From JAHDCJ01 sp039028895 (GTDB lineage: Bacteria; Bacteroidota; Bacteroidia; Chitinophagales; Saprospiraceae), in contig JBCCHF010000003.1 of NCBI GenBank assembly GCA_039028895.1, positions 218,481 to 282,480 of the forward strand: 64,000 nt of DNA. The letters are read 5' to 3'. Made by a program: the position numbers and the translations under genes. Numbering within the stretch: the stretch's first letter is position 1; the number at the start of each line of letters is the position of its first letter. Shown here piece by piece: positions 55,301-61,374 of this stretch. The notes under the pieces were generated by a model. It ran no database searches, was not told the origin of the DNA, and was given only the letters and a program-made list of their open reading frames with translations.

Positions 55301-56095
55301 TAACGCGTTAAGTTCGCCGGCTGATTTACTATTGGTATGTATTCGAACATCGGAAAAGTCAGATTTAAACGAGGTTTCCATTTTCGACTTTACATTATCT
55401 GGCAAACCTGTTTTATTTGGGCTGCTACTTTTTTTCTGGGTGACTGAGTTATCAGACAGGGAAGCTTCTTTACCGCTTTGGTCCTTACTTTTCTGCTGAA
55501 CTGGTGGCTCCAGGTCTGTAGGAGCTTTGTTTGGCTTGAGGGCAGGTGTTCTGGGATCTGGCGCGGACTCAACTTTTTTTAACTGAGTGGCATCTTCATA
55601 CTTTTCGTCTTCGCCCATTAGCATCATTTGCACGGGAAGACTTTTAGCAGATTTTTTCTGGACGACGCCGGGTTTCCTTTTGAATTGTACGCGTTCTACG
55701 TCCGACATTTTCTGGACGACGCCGGGTTTCCTTTTGAATTGTACGCGTTCTACGTCCGACATTTTCTGGATGACGCCGGGTTTCTTTTTGAATTGTACGC
55801 GTTCTACGTCCGACATTTTCTGGACGACCCCGGGTTTCCTTTTGAATTGTACGCGTTCTACGTCCGACATTTTCTGAACTGTTGGGACGTTGTTATTTGG
55901 TGGGGGCTCGTTGCCGGGCGCCATTTTCTGAACAGGAGATTCTTTTTCTTTTATTTTCAGGCCATCCTCTGTCCATTCGCTGGCACTCAACTGGTGTTGA
56001 GGCGCGTCCAAAGCGGCACCTTTTTTATTGGAATGGTGCGCATTAGCCTTAGCCTTTTGGGGTCCGGATTTAGATGTTTTGACCTTATCAGACAT
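49319..56095 (-). CDS. Giant DUF4157 protein with amphipathic helix array and poly-Arg modules
   Basis: The frame reaches a TTG at 56122, but the ATG at 56095 (MSDKVKTSKSG) is preferred: about 2258 aa. In order: four 18-residue repeats (about 75-147), DUF4157 with HELAH near 292 and LEKEAD, a disordered charged region, coiled coil (about 860-1180), an Ala/Lys amphipathic helix array with few breaks (about 1185-1340), a folded helical part, acidic GDW repeats (about 1711-1741), poly-Arg, DPND repeats, a Gly tract with MDPAMANMFFEMFGYWPE, and a basic tail. The helix array suggests membrane insertion. It heads the minus-strand block. Confidence 0.8.
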   Translation of the reverse strand: MSDKVKTSKSGPQKAKANAHHSNKKGAALDAPQHQLSASEWTEDGLKIKEKESPVQKMAPGNEPPPNNNVPTVQKMSDVERVQFKRKPGVVQKMSDVERVQFKKKPGVIQKMSDVERVQFKRKPGVVQKMSDVERVQFKRKPGVVQKKSAKSLPVQMMLMGEDEKYEDATQLKKVESAPDPRTPALKPNKAPTDLEPPVQQKSKDQSGKEASLSDNSVTQKKSSSPNKTGLPDNVKSKMETSFKSDFSDVRIHTNSKSAGELNALAYTQGNEIHFAKGQYDPSTKIGQSLIGHELAHVEQQRKGKVKPTTFADGIPVNDNHNLEKEADVKGKRAAEFKAPTKKSTPKKSKPKSNKKKAKQKKAAAKKTKSNENAAFIKGNRANNIQKKENKQSASSNPIVQDLQVNPTSSLRDIIKTNSKHAPSAGALANMKVKDDFPLNSPAEFDVEMKTRKKRSKSGNENINDLSSIQRKGNKPLPGTEEKSDTLPVHSSASLGDIVTHFNQHGPTPMGVKEKADSGNQEPAPKFNLTLKEQKAPSSGAEDNEFSGIQRKANKGLTEKDPLAGLGGEKTMGLGGASAQQQESGLQGNQGGEQSKDEEANTLQSKAGKAVQMKRKRRRSRKRRRKRKPQNQSKPEPNPESQKEDSGGAKKQQSPPGDHQGKPKGGNESKAKQDAKKEQDKQKPEGGDKPQEDGGKEDKSSKPDPEAATPPNPFTAGDNASGGKNDKKSKDGDKKSEEEKKKEAAEAGAKAAEKEEAEGKKKDDEKKKREDEKAKKEEQKDKKNKGDGGDEGGDGGEGGDTGAEGGGEGGGEGGSEGDAGGTGDMPVAPPPPPVGGDGGPKIKPKGSKQVTTDYFSGSLTDVVKGADSVGPKLSQSLEKDQEKFNKDMPELEAVMDDKVVPEAKKEADPTVSPKKEFSPAPKPNSGKVHDKVPKFKAEGDQNPKIIEDETNSKLQGAKEKQTQKSKEMADEPGEELAQPQKIDEKVKTKVPIEKAAIETKGENKDVDHYINAEIPPEVRQAVDKELKPDMDKALAPTKDQVEAKLKERDESYNEKINEAKSKMDTESKIATDKQKAQVAKTRKEIGDKKQHSIAEGEKKMKDTTGQMSAKREASLRNIKNKVEAGEKKASRDLDKGDRKRDKLNKEKDRKVAAEKKKGEEKKRRARKKKGGKAIQRYSGQPVQRKKGKVVQGFFGAIFRAIKKAINAIVEAVKRAINAVIEAAKKAIKAALEAAKKLAEAAMKAVVSFVKDAINKFKELANKLISAVVDAINKLKDALVSFIKSAIAAIKSALEAIGKALLAALEAIGKALLSALKAVLKAIGEAIKFIMKALMAVLGPLLGGIIKKIFIAGCNLIGLPGEKLWSTLMRAKDAIWDIASDPITFFKNLCKSGVQGFKMFIKNIKKHIIKGLMTWLLGDVAEGVDPPSEFSLEALVNFVRQVFGIDNESIAARAEELLSGSIAGQVANAAGGGKATEGEDDYDEEPVQAKMKSTPMPVVQKQEAPAESGGGGQEAEAAQQQGGGQQGQGGGGLVGAVVAAFGEMIADPAKLWEAFKPHLGDIKAMIIGEVLKFVIIQVVTKATVKIIAMLVPGGGFLTAIKMIFDVLMFLIENLDAILDLANTILDAMGDIMSGNIAGAAAQIENVLAMTIPLIFKFLAKLIGIGGIPAKIQSIIEKIRTPMEKALDAVILSLAASGKNINQFTGGPKEEAYDEDEGDWDDEDEGDWDDEEGDWDEEDEGDWEEEGAVQTKRKRRRKKKRKRKPRGKRKRRRRRRRKGKGGRRGRGKKGGGKGKAKANKNTSPAHEPTKPKDTAAGGKAGKGGGKSQGGQDPKKAGEEASKDDKNKKGPGQEGQDQKGKGDDPNDPNKKKGQDDPNDPNKKGQDDPNDLNRTGQGDPNDPNNKQQGDPNDPNNKNQQDDDQGSKMDSFQQGMDAMNTGTGGGAGGGGGDMGGGGDNGGGGAGGGGDAGFTMDPAMANMFFEMFGYWPEGMAPESSGGGGGGSFSGGGGGGDDMGADEGGGGGGGTGGGNLSSGLSTSATRSNDQQQDNDNNNTGLKGDTNRQDTDNDPNKKTTDNNQDPNSKKGTTVDGKDANDPNAKKGTETDAQKGNQDQKKQQGQGNKQGQGGSKRRRRGRGKGNSTRPRGKRRGGGKRRSRRKGKRRTRQRKEIANNKTNLSVNANNGVFHASQADEATFVNQFKKGAFKGGSNAVNAAGPVTQFAGGAFSAMAKTMNTGALPGNLKSKKSNPMNSLYKGLGFGL
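50346..50520. repeat. DPND-type imperfect tandem repeats (about 5 units)
   Basis: Units of roughly 33-36 bp encode DDPNDPNKKGQ-like peptides in the giant protein. Related DPN segments occur in the 469-aa neighbour. Confidence 0.75.
50871..50963. repeat. Acidic GDW tandem repeats, units of 24/21/24/24 bp
   Basis: Four in-frame units, each encoding an Asp/Glu-rich octamer or heptamer with Gly-Asp-Trp, directly before a poly-Arg module of the giant protein. Three units are 24 bp and one 21 bp, so unit length has changed by one codon. Confidence 0.85.
55654..55869. repeat. 54-bp tandem repeat, 4 units
   Basis: Units at 55654-55707, 55708-55761, 55762-55815 and 55816-55869, nearly identical in DNA (a few substitutions). 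Each encodes 18 residues with SDVERVQFK and KPGVVQK on the minus strand. In frame, no spacers, so it is not a CRISPR array. The high identity implies recent expansion. Confidence 0.95.
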
Positions 56096-56186
56096 GAAAA
56101 TTCCTGCTATTCTTTTCGACAAAAGAACAGAGGGGAAATGAATTCCGGATTTGGCTAAAAATGGTAAATATTACAGAAGGGGTTCG

Positions 56187-56217
56187 TAAATATATAAAAT
56201 AAAATGTGGATGGTCAA
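56187..56217 (-). promoter_or_regulatory. Putative promoter of the DUF4157 block
   Basis: On the minus strand CTTG (TTG complement at 56215-56217), 20 bp spacer, TATATTTA (complement of 56187-56194; 7 of 8 to TAnnTTTG). It lies about 90 bp upstream of the ATG at 56095 and would drive the giant gene and possibly the next three. Confidence 0.4.
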
Positions 56218-56274
56218 GTACTCCAGCATCTTACATGAAATTTATGGTGATATAAAACTTTTATATGGTAAAAT

Positions 56275-56306
56275 TTGACAGGACCATAAAATTTATTGTA
56301 TCTTGA
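56275..56306 (+). promoter_or_regulatory. Putative promoter of the STAND-WD40 gene
   Basis: TTG at 56275-56277, 21 bp spacer, TATCTTGA at 56299-56306 (6 of 8 to TAnnTTTG). About 120 bp before the ATG. Confidence 0.3.
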
Positions 56307-56426
56307 TGGACCTCTTTGCAGAAAAATTTAGGCTTTTGCCACCTGGCGAGCACTCATTTCCGTGACCATTGTTCCTGGTTAGGGTTTTCTTATTAATTTA
56401 TTGTATAAACTTAAATATCTATCCGG

Positions 56427-59400
56427 ATGATGGAGACAGCCATACTTGCAAATCCGTTTCCTGGTCTGCGTTCATATAATACTGAGGAGAGTCATTTGTT
56501 CTTTGGTCGGGATGACCAAATTGACGAATTATTAAGGAAAATCAGGGTTTCCAGATTCTTAGCTTTAATTGGTAATTCTGGAAGTGGAAAGTCATCTTTG
56601 GTAAAAAGCGGACTAATACCAATTCTGAAAGATGGTTTTATGGGTCAGGCTGGAAACGACTGGGTAGTTACTACTTTTCGACCCGGATATGATCCAATTG
56701 GCAATCTTGCGAAGGCCCTTGCACAACCTAATGTTTTTCATCCTGATGAGCCTATGGAGCCATCATATCCGAAGTCTGTTGAGGATACACTTCGCCGAAG
56801 CAGTATGGGGTTAGTCCGGGCATTTCGAAAATCAAAAGTCGTTCAGGAAAAGAATCTCTTGATCTTTGTAGATCAATTTGAGGAATTGTTTAAATATCAC
56901 GAGAGAGAAAAGTCAGAGAACGAAGGATTTACTGATGCGGTTTCTTTTGTGAACCTACTTTTGGCAACCAGTGAAAAAAGAGATGTTCCAATATACATAT
57001 TACTAACGATGCGTTCTGACTTCCTTGGCGATACCACGGAATTTATTGGTTTGCCAGAAGCCATAAATGAAGGGCAATATCTTATCCCAAGAATGAAAAA
57101 GGAAGATATTCGCTCAGCGATAGTAGGACCGGTTACATTAGCTGGAGCTTCAATAACTGCGAGGCTCAGGAGCCAGATTCTTATCGATGTAAGCAAAGGC
57201 GATGACCAGTTGCCAATTATGCAACATGCACTCATGCGTATGTGGGATCATTGGGCAGATTCTGAGTCAGATGGCCCATTGGACCTTGAGCACTATAAGG
57301 CTATAGGTACCATGGAAAATGCGCTGTCGTGGCATGCAGAAGAAGCCTATGAGGAAATTTCCGAGTACCCAAGAAAGACTTATCTCTGTGAGCGTATGTT
57401 CAAGGCTCTAACAGACAAATCATCTGAGGGCCGGGGCGTACGACGTCCAGTGCAATTTGGGGTGTTGTGTAAGTTGTGTGAAGCACAGCCAGAAGAGTTA
57501 ATGGAAGTCATCGATGTCTTTCGCAAAAAGGGCAGAGGTTTTTTGCAGCCAGGTGCCGGAAAGGTCATCAATGATTATACTTACGTAAATATTTCCCATG
57601 AAAGTTTTATGCGGGTATGGCAAAGGCTGTCTGTTTGGGTAGATGAGGAGTTACATTCAGCTGAAATTTATCAACGGCTGGCTGCAGATGCTATGCTATT
57701 TTGGGAAGGTAAAAAGGATTTCTGGAGAGATCCGGAACTTGCCCTTGGCCTTGAATGGTTTAATAAATCCAGTCCCAATGCAGTTTGGGCACAACGATAT
57801 AATCCAAATTTTAACGATGCCATTGATTTCCTTTTCAAAAGTAAGGAAGAAGCCGATAGAATTATAGCTCAAAAGGAAGAACAGCGGAGGTTGCAACTTG
57901 CCAGGGCGAGAGCGTTTAATCGTGTCGTTGGATTTGCTGCTGTTATTGGAATTATGTTAGCCATTGTATCTATTTTATTATTTGCGAAATCAAAAGTTCA
58001 AGCCAATCTAGCCGAACAAGCCAAATCCGAGGCAGAGTACAATTCTTATATAGCCAGTCTTGCTGAGCAAAAAGCAGAAGAGAATGCAGAAGAGGCCAGA
58101 AACCTAGCCGACCTTGCCAAAAGAAGGGGCGAGGAGGCAGAAGTAGCCCGGAGAATCGCTGAAGAAGCCCGTAACACAGCAATTTCTCAAGCTCAAATAG
58201 CCATAGCGAATCAACAAAGGGCCGTGGTCTCAGAACAAAGAGCTATCGATTTGGCAGAAATTGCCCAGGAAAACCTGACGGTAGCTCAAAGAGAAAAACT
58301 TAAAGCGATTAAAAGTGAGGCTGCCGCACGGGAGCAAACCCTGATAGCAGAGGAAAAGACCCGGGAGGCAGAACTGGAAAGAGACCGTGTCCAGAAGATG
58401 AATGATCTTGAGCGATCAAGGTCGGAGTCTCTGGAGTCTGCCCGTTTGATTGAAGGTGGTGATTTGTCAACAGGCGCTTTAAAAGCGTTGGAGGCTTATG
58501 AACTGAATAAAAGGATCAATGGACCGAGGTTAAATAAAAACGTATATGATGCATTACTCAAAGCCTTGTTTGCTGCAAAGTCAGACGACTATAATTCTGG
58601 TTTGCAAAGTGGGGTGAGAGATATAGCTTTTCATCCCGAGCGCGCTGAATTTATTGCAGGTTGCGAAAATGGATCTGTTCATGTTCTGCGCATTGTAGAT
58701 GGAAAATTGAGGCGAGGAGCCAGTATGGTAATTGAGGACGAAAGAGTGAGGACCCTTGATTATAGCAAAGACGGTAAATTTGTAGCCCTTGGGACGGTTA
58801 GTGGTCAATTGATCATTTATCGGCAAACACAAGGGAGATTAACCGAGGTGGTGAGAAACAGTTTTGGAGCAATAATTCAAAATCTCGGTTTTTTGAACAC
58901 CGAAGCAGGTAATTACCTGGCTTTGACGACAGTTAATAGTGTTTACCTGGTGAGAGTTCAGGGAGCTCAAATCAGGATTGTCGATCAAGCTTCCCATTCG
59001 CATATTGGCGCGATGGGGATAAGTGAGGGAGGTAAGCATATTCTCATTGGCGACCTGAAGACCTGCCATGTTTACAGGGTTGATGAAAATGACATTTCTT
59101 TAAAAAATTCGGCTACGATTTCCACCAATGCCACGATCACTTCACTGGCATTGGATGCTAGATCCAAATTTCTTGCAGTCGGTCTTGTGAATGGGACTCT
59201 GGTGCTCAACGAGTTGGGTACGGGCTTCCAGACTATAAGGTCGAAGGTTGTTCCAATACATCGGTCATTGGTCTCAAGTCTTAGCTTCCACAATTTTGAT
59301 ACTTATTTGCAATTGGCTTCATCAGGGTTTGATCAGACATTGTCACTGATGGACGTTTCCGATGTACTTGCCGATGAATCAAATGAAGATTTTCTAAAGT

Positions 59401-59549
59401 TTAAAAGCCACACTAAATGGGTTTACAAGGGGGGAGTCAGTACCAATGGCAAGTACCTCGTTTCCGCCAGTGAAGATGGGCAGGTGACCTTATGGTTCAC
59501 TTCGATGGATGATCTCGCAGATGAAGTCAGGAAAATATCCAAAGAGTAA
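56427..59549 (+). CDS. nSTAND1 NTPase - membrane segment - coiled coil - WD40 protein
   Basis: 1040 aa. The N-terminus PFPGLRSYNTEESHLFFGRDDQ is the nSTAND1 hallmark, followed by Walker A (GNSGSGKSSL, about 43-52) and Walker B (LLIFVDQFEELF). A membrane segment is near 490-512 (VVGFAAVIGIMLAIVSILLF). A long Ala/Glu coiled coil (about 515-680) leads to WD40-like repeats. STAND NTPases work as signal-dependent switches; bacterial versions include immune sensors and developmental regulators. It is divergent from the DUF4157 block, sharing the promoter region. Whether it senses or regulates that block is unknown. Confidence 0.88.
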   Translation: MMETAILANPFPGLRSYNTEESHLFFGRDDQIDELLRKIRVSRFLALIGNSGSGKSSLVKSGLIPILKDGFMGQAGNDWVVTTFRPGYDPIGNLAKALAQPNVFHPDEPMEPSYPKSVEDTLRRSSMGLVRAFRKSKVVQEKNLLIFVDQFEELFKYHEREKSENEGFTDAVSFVNLLLATSEKRDVPIYILLTMRSDFLGDTTEFIGLPEAINEGQYLIPRMKKEDIRSAIVGPVTLAGASITARLRSQILIDVSKGDDQLPIMQHALMRMWDHWADSESDGPLDLEHYKAIGTMENALSWHAEEAYEEISEYPRKTYLCERMFKALTDKSSEGRGVRRPVQFGVLCKLCEAQPEELMEVIDVFRKKGRGFLQPGAGKVINDYTYVNISHESFMRVWQRLSVWVDEELHSAEIYQRLAADAMLFWEGKKDFWRDPELALGLEWFNKSSPNAVWAQRYNPNFNDAIDFLFKSKEEADRIIAQKEEQRRLQLARARAFNRVVGFAAVIGIMLAIVSILLFAKSKVQANLAEQAKSEAEYNSYIASLAEQKAEENAEEARNLADLAKRRGEEAEVARRIAEEARNTAISQAQIAIANQQRAVVSEQRAIDLAEIAQENLTVAQREKLKAIKSEAAAREQTLIAEEKTREAELERDRVQKMNDLERSRSESLESARLIEGGDLSTGALKALEAYELNKRINGPRLNKNVYDALLKALFAAKSDDYNSGLQSGVRDIAFHPERAEFIAGCENGSVHVLRIVDGKLRRGASMVIEDERVRTLDYSKDGKFVALGTVSGQLIIYRQTQGRLTEVVRNSFGAIIQNLGFLNTEAGNYLALTTVNSVYLVRVQGAQIRIVDQASHSHIGAMGISEGGKHILIGDLKTCHVYRVDENDISLKNSATISTNATITSLALDARSKFLAVGLVNGTLVLNELGTGFQTIRSKVVPIHRSLVSSLSFHNFDTYLQLASSGFDQTLSLMDVSDVLADESNEDFLKFKSHTKWVYKGGVSTNGKYLVSASEDGQVTLWFTSMDDLADEVRKISKE

Positions 59550-59568
59550 ACTCAATAAAAGGCTTAAG

Positions 59569-61071
59569 TTAGTTTTTCAGTTTTAGAAAACCGCCTTTTG
59601 GCTTTGGACCTTTAGGTATTTTATCTTTGAATTTCCCGAGTTGGTTGACCTGTTGCTTAGGCAGTTTTGCGATTTTACGAATTTCTTCGATTTGCTTATT
59701 AAGCGCACTGATCTTTTCCTTTGCTGCTTTTAGTTGTTGTTGAAGCGCTTCAAGTTCAGCTTTCGCACTGGCTTCTCTTTCCGAAAGGTTAGCTGTTTCT
59801 TGGATTTCTTTTTTCCTTTCTCGGATTTTGACCTTTAGTTTTTCGACATTTAATTTTTCCTGATAGAGGGCAAATTCTTTTTCTCTGAGCGTTTTTATGG
59901 AATCAAGCCTTGTCTGTCTTTCTTCCATATCATCCTGGAATTTTTTCATTGCATAATAAAGGTCTTCCTGTTCTTGTGTGACTTCCTTTTTGGCTTCGTT
60001 AAGAGATCGGGCATCGGTTTCATTGACGTCAACAACGGTTCTTTGAACGATCATTGAATCCCTGGTTTCGGTTTTATACTCCCGTTCTACCAGCAGGCTA
60101 ATTATTTTCAGGTGTACTTCAATATCACTGTTTTGGTTGTCATTTTCGAGGCAGACAAAGAAATTGAACGGCTCATCCGGTTCTCTGTTTTGGAACTTTC
60201 CATACTTCGTGAGGACATATTCGCCTTCCGACATAATATTGTCAATACCTCTGCCTAACATAAATTGTTCTTTCCCCTCAAGGTCAGTAAAGTAATATGT
60301 GAGATCTTCCCCGCTGGGGTTAGTTGGGAGTTGGGAAAGCAGATTTTTTAGATAGGCATGCATGGGTTCTGCAGCGTCTTGATTTCCCCATTCTTGTGGA
60401 AGTCCTTCTGTTAAAATGGCATATGCGGTTTGTGCCTCCTGGCCGACCCCGATCCAATAAGCCCAGGCTTCGGTTTTTTCTGGAAGGATGATCTCAAAAA
60501 ACTTTCTAGGTTCTTCAAAGAAGTTTTTTCTTGGATGGATAGTAAAGGAGGTGTCGATCATTTGTAGCATAAGGGTGTCTTCACGCGCCAGTTCAGTTTC
60601 TTCGATCTCCATAAAAGAGGTGTCGAGAACAACAATATCCTTTAGCTCTTTTTCTTCTTCTGGCTCAACGGTGAGGATTTTATTTAACGTAAACTGATAA
60701 CGTTTTTTCCAAAGCGGAAGAATCCTCCTGTTTTTGAATTTGAATAAATACTGGCCCGATTCGGCTGAGTTGTAACCCTGGTTGGTAATTGTCGAGGGTT
60801 TTTTAATTTTGGTAACTAGTCCTGAAGGAGCATGGATTTCAACCTTCTTCAGCCTTTTACCCTTTAGCATGGTAAGGCTAAATTGGTACTCATCTCCGGC
60901 CTCAAAGTTGTAACTGAGTTTGCCGGTACCAAAAAATTTTGTCGTCAGGTTTTCCTGATCCAAGACAATTGGTGCTTTTATTGGCGGCTGCTTTTCCTGT
61001 CCGTAACAAAGGGAGCATACCAGGCATAATAATGCTATGCAAAATGGCTTCATATCCAATTTTTTGTACAT
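59569..61071 (-). CDS. Exported coiled-coil protein of unknown function
   Basis: 500 aa. Signal peptide MKPFCIALLCLVCSLCYGQ begins at Met7 (ATG at 61053); the ATG at 61071 is also possible. The N-terminal part (about 40-165) is beta-rich with VTKIKKPSTITNQGYNSAESGQYLFKF, resembling a carbohydrate- or proline-rich-ligand adhesion domain. The middle contains AWAYWIGVGQEAQTAYAI. The C-terminal third (about 360-475) is a coiled coil rich in Glu and Lys. Probably periplasmic. It ends 19 bp from the convergent STAND-WD40 gene and is divergent from the receptor gene. Confidence 0.75.
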   Translation of the reverse strand: MYKKLDMKPFCIALLCLVCSLCYGQEKQPPIKAPIVLDQENLTTKFFGTGKLSYNFEAGDEYQFSLTMLKGKRLKKVEIHAPSGLVTKIKKPSTITNQGYNSAESGQYLFKFKNRRILPLWKKRYQFTLNKILTVEPEEEKELKDIVVLDTSFMEIEETELAREDTLMLQMIDTSFTIHPRKNFFEEPRKFFEIILPEKTEAWAYWIGVGQEAQTAYAILTEGLPQEWGNQDAAEPMHAYLKNLLSQLPTNPSGEDLTYYFTDLEGKEQFMLGRGIDNIMSEGEYVLTKYGKFQNREPDEPFNFFVCLENDNQNSDIEVHLKIISLLVEREYKTETRDSMIVQRTVVDVNETDARSLNEAKKEVTQEQEDLYYAMKKFQDDMEERQTRLDSIKTLREKEFALYQEKLNVEKLKVKIRERKKEIQETANLSEREASAKAELEALQQQLKAAKEKISALNKQIEEIRKIAKLPKQQVNQLGKFKDKIPKGPKPKGGFLKLKN

Positions 61072-61374
61072 AAAAAATTAACCTGAAATTGAATTGCAAA
61101 GGGGATGGGAAAATTTGGAACACCCAATCGAACGGATTTGAAAAACAAACATAAAATAAGAAAAAATTTTCGTAAATTTATAATCAGCCAAATCTTTGTT
61201 CAAAAGGTACTTTCCTCCTAATGCCAGTTCCCCTGTCAATGGCATTATTCTCATTTATATACAAAAGATAATCTGTGAATTGTCCAGAAAGGATGAATTC
61301 TTCGTTCCAGTTGAATCTCCTGTCAGGGACTTCCAGTAATACCTTTTCATTCAAAAGTAAAAGTTGCTTTAATT
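61072..61374. other. Divergent intergenic region (about 303 bp)
   Basis: It contains the promoter of the exported coiled-coil gene (61146-61176, minus) and presumably that of the TonB-dependent receptor. A plus-strand -7 box TAAATTTA is at 61173-61180 and another, TACCTTTT, at 61340-61347; neither has a TTG at 19-21 bp. No RNA gene or repeat seen. Confidence 0.5.
61146..61176 (-). promoter_or_regulatory. Putative promoter of the exported coiled-coil gene
   Basis: On the minus strand the -7 box is TATGTTTG (complement of 61146-61153), an exact match to TAnnTTTG. TTTA in -33 position lies 19 bp upstream (61173-61176). The start would be about 70 nt before the ATG. Confidence 0.45.

Larger units (their letters stand above)
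56123..56426. other. Divergent intergenic region (about 304 bp)
   Basis: It separates the giant DUF4157 gene (minus) from the STAND-WD40 gene (plus) and contains one candidate promoter in each direction. AT-rich; no RNA gene or repeat found. Confidence 0.5.

Noticed and set aside
55654..55869. CRISPR-like tandem repeat
   Set aside because: Units are contiguous, in frame and code for protein repeats; there are no unique spacers and no cas genes.
28968..61071. eCIS structural genes (sheath, tube, baseplate, spike, Afp15-like ATPase)
   Set aside because: None of the products has the expected sizes or motifs; the nSTAND1 protein is not an Afp15-type AAA+ protein.
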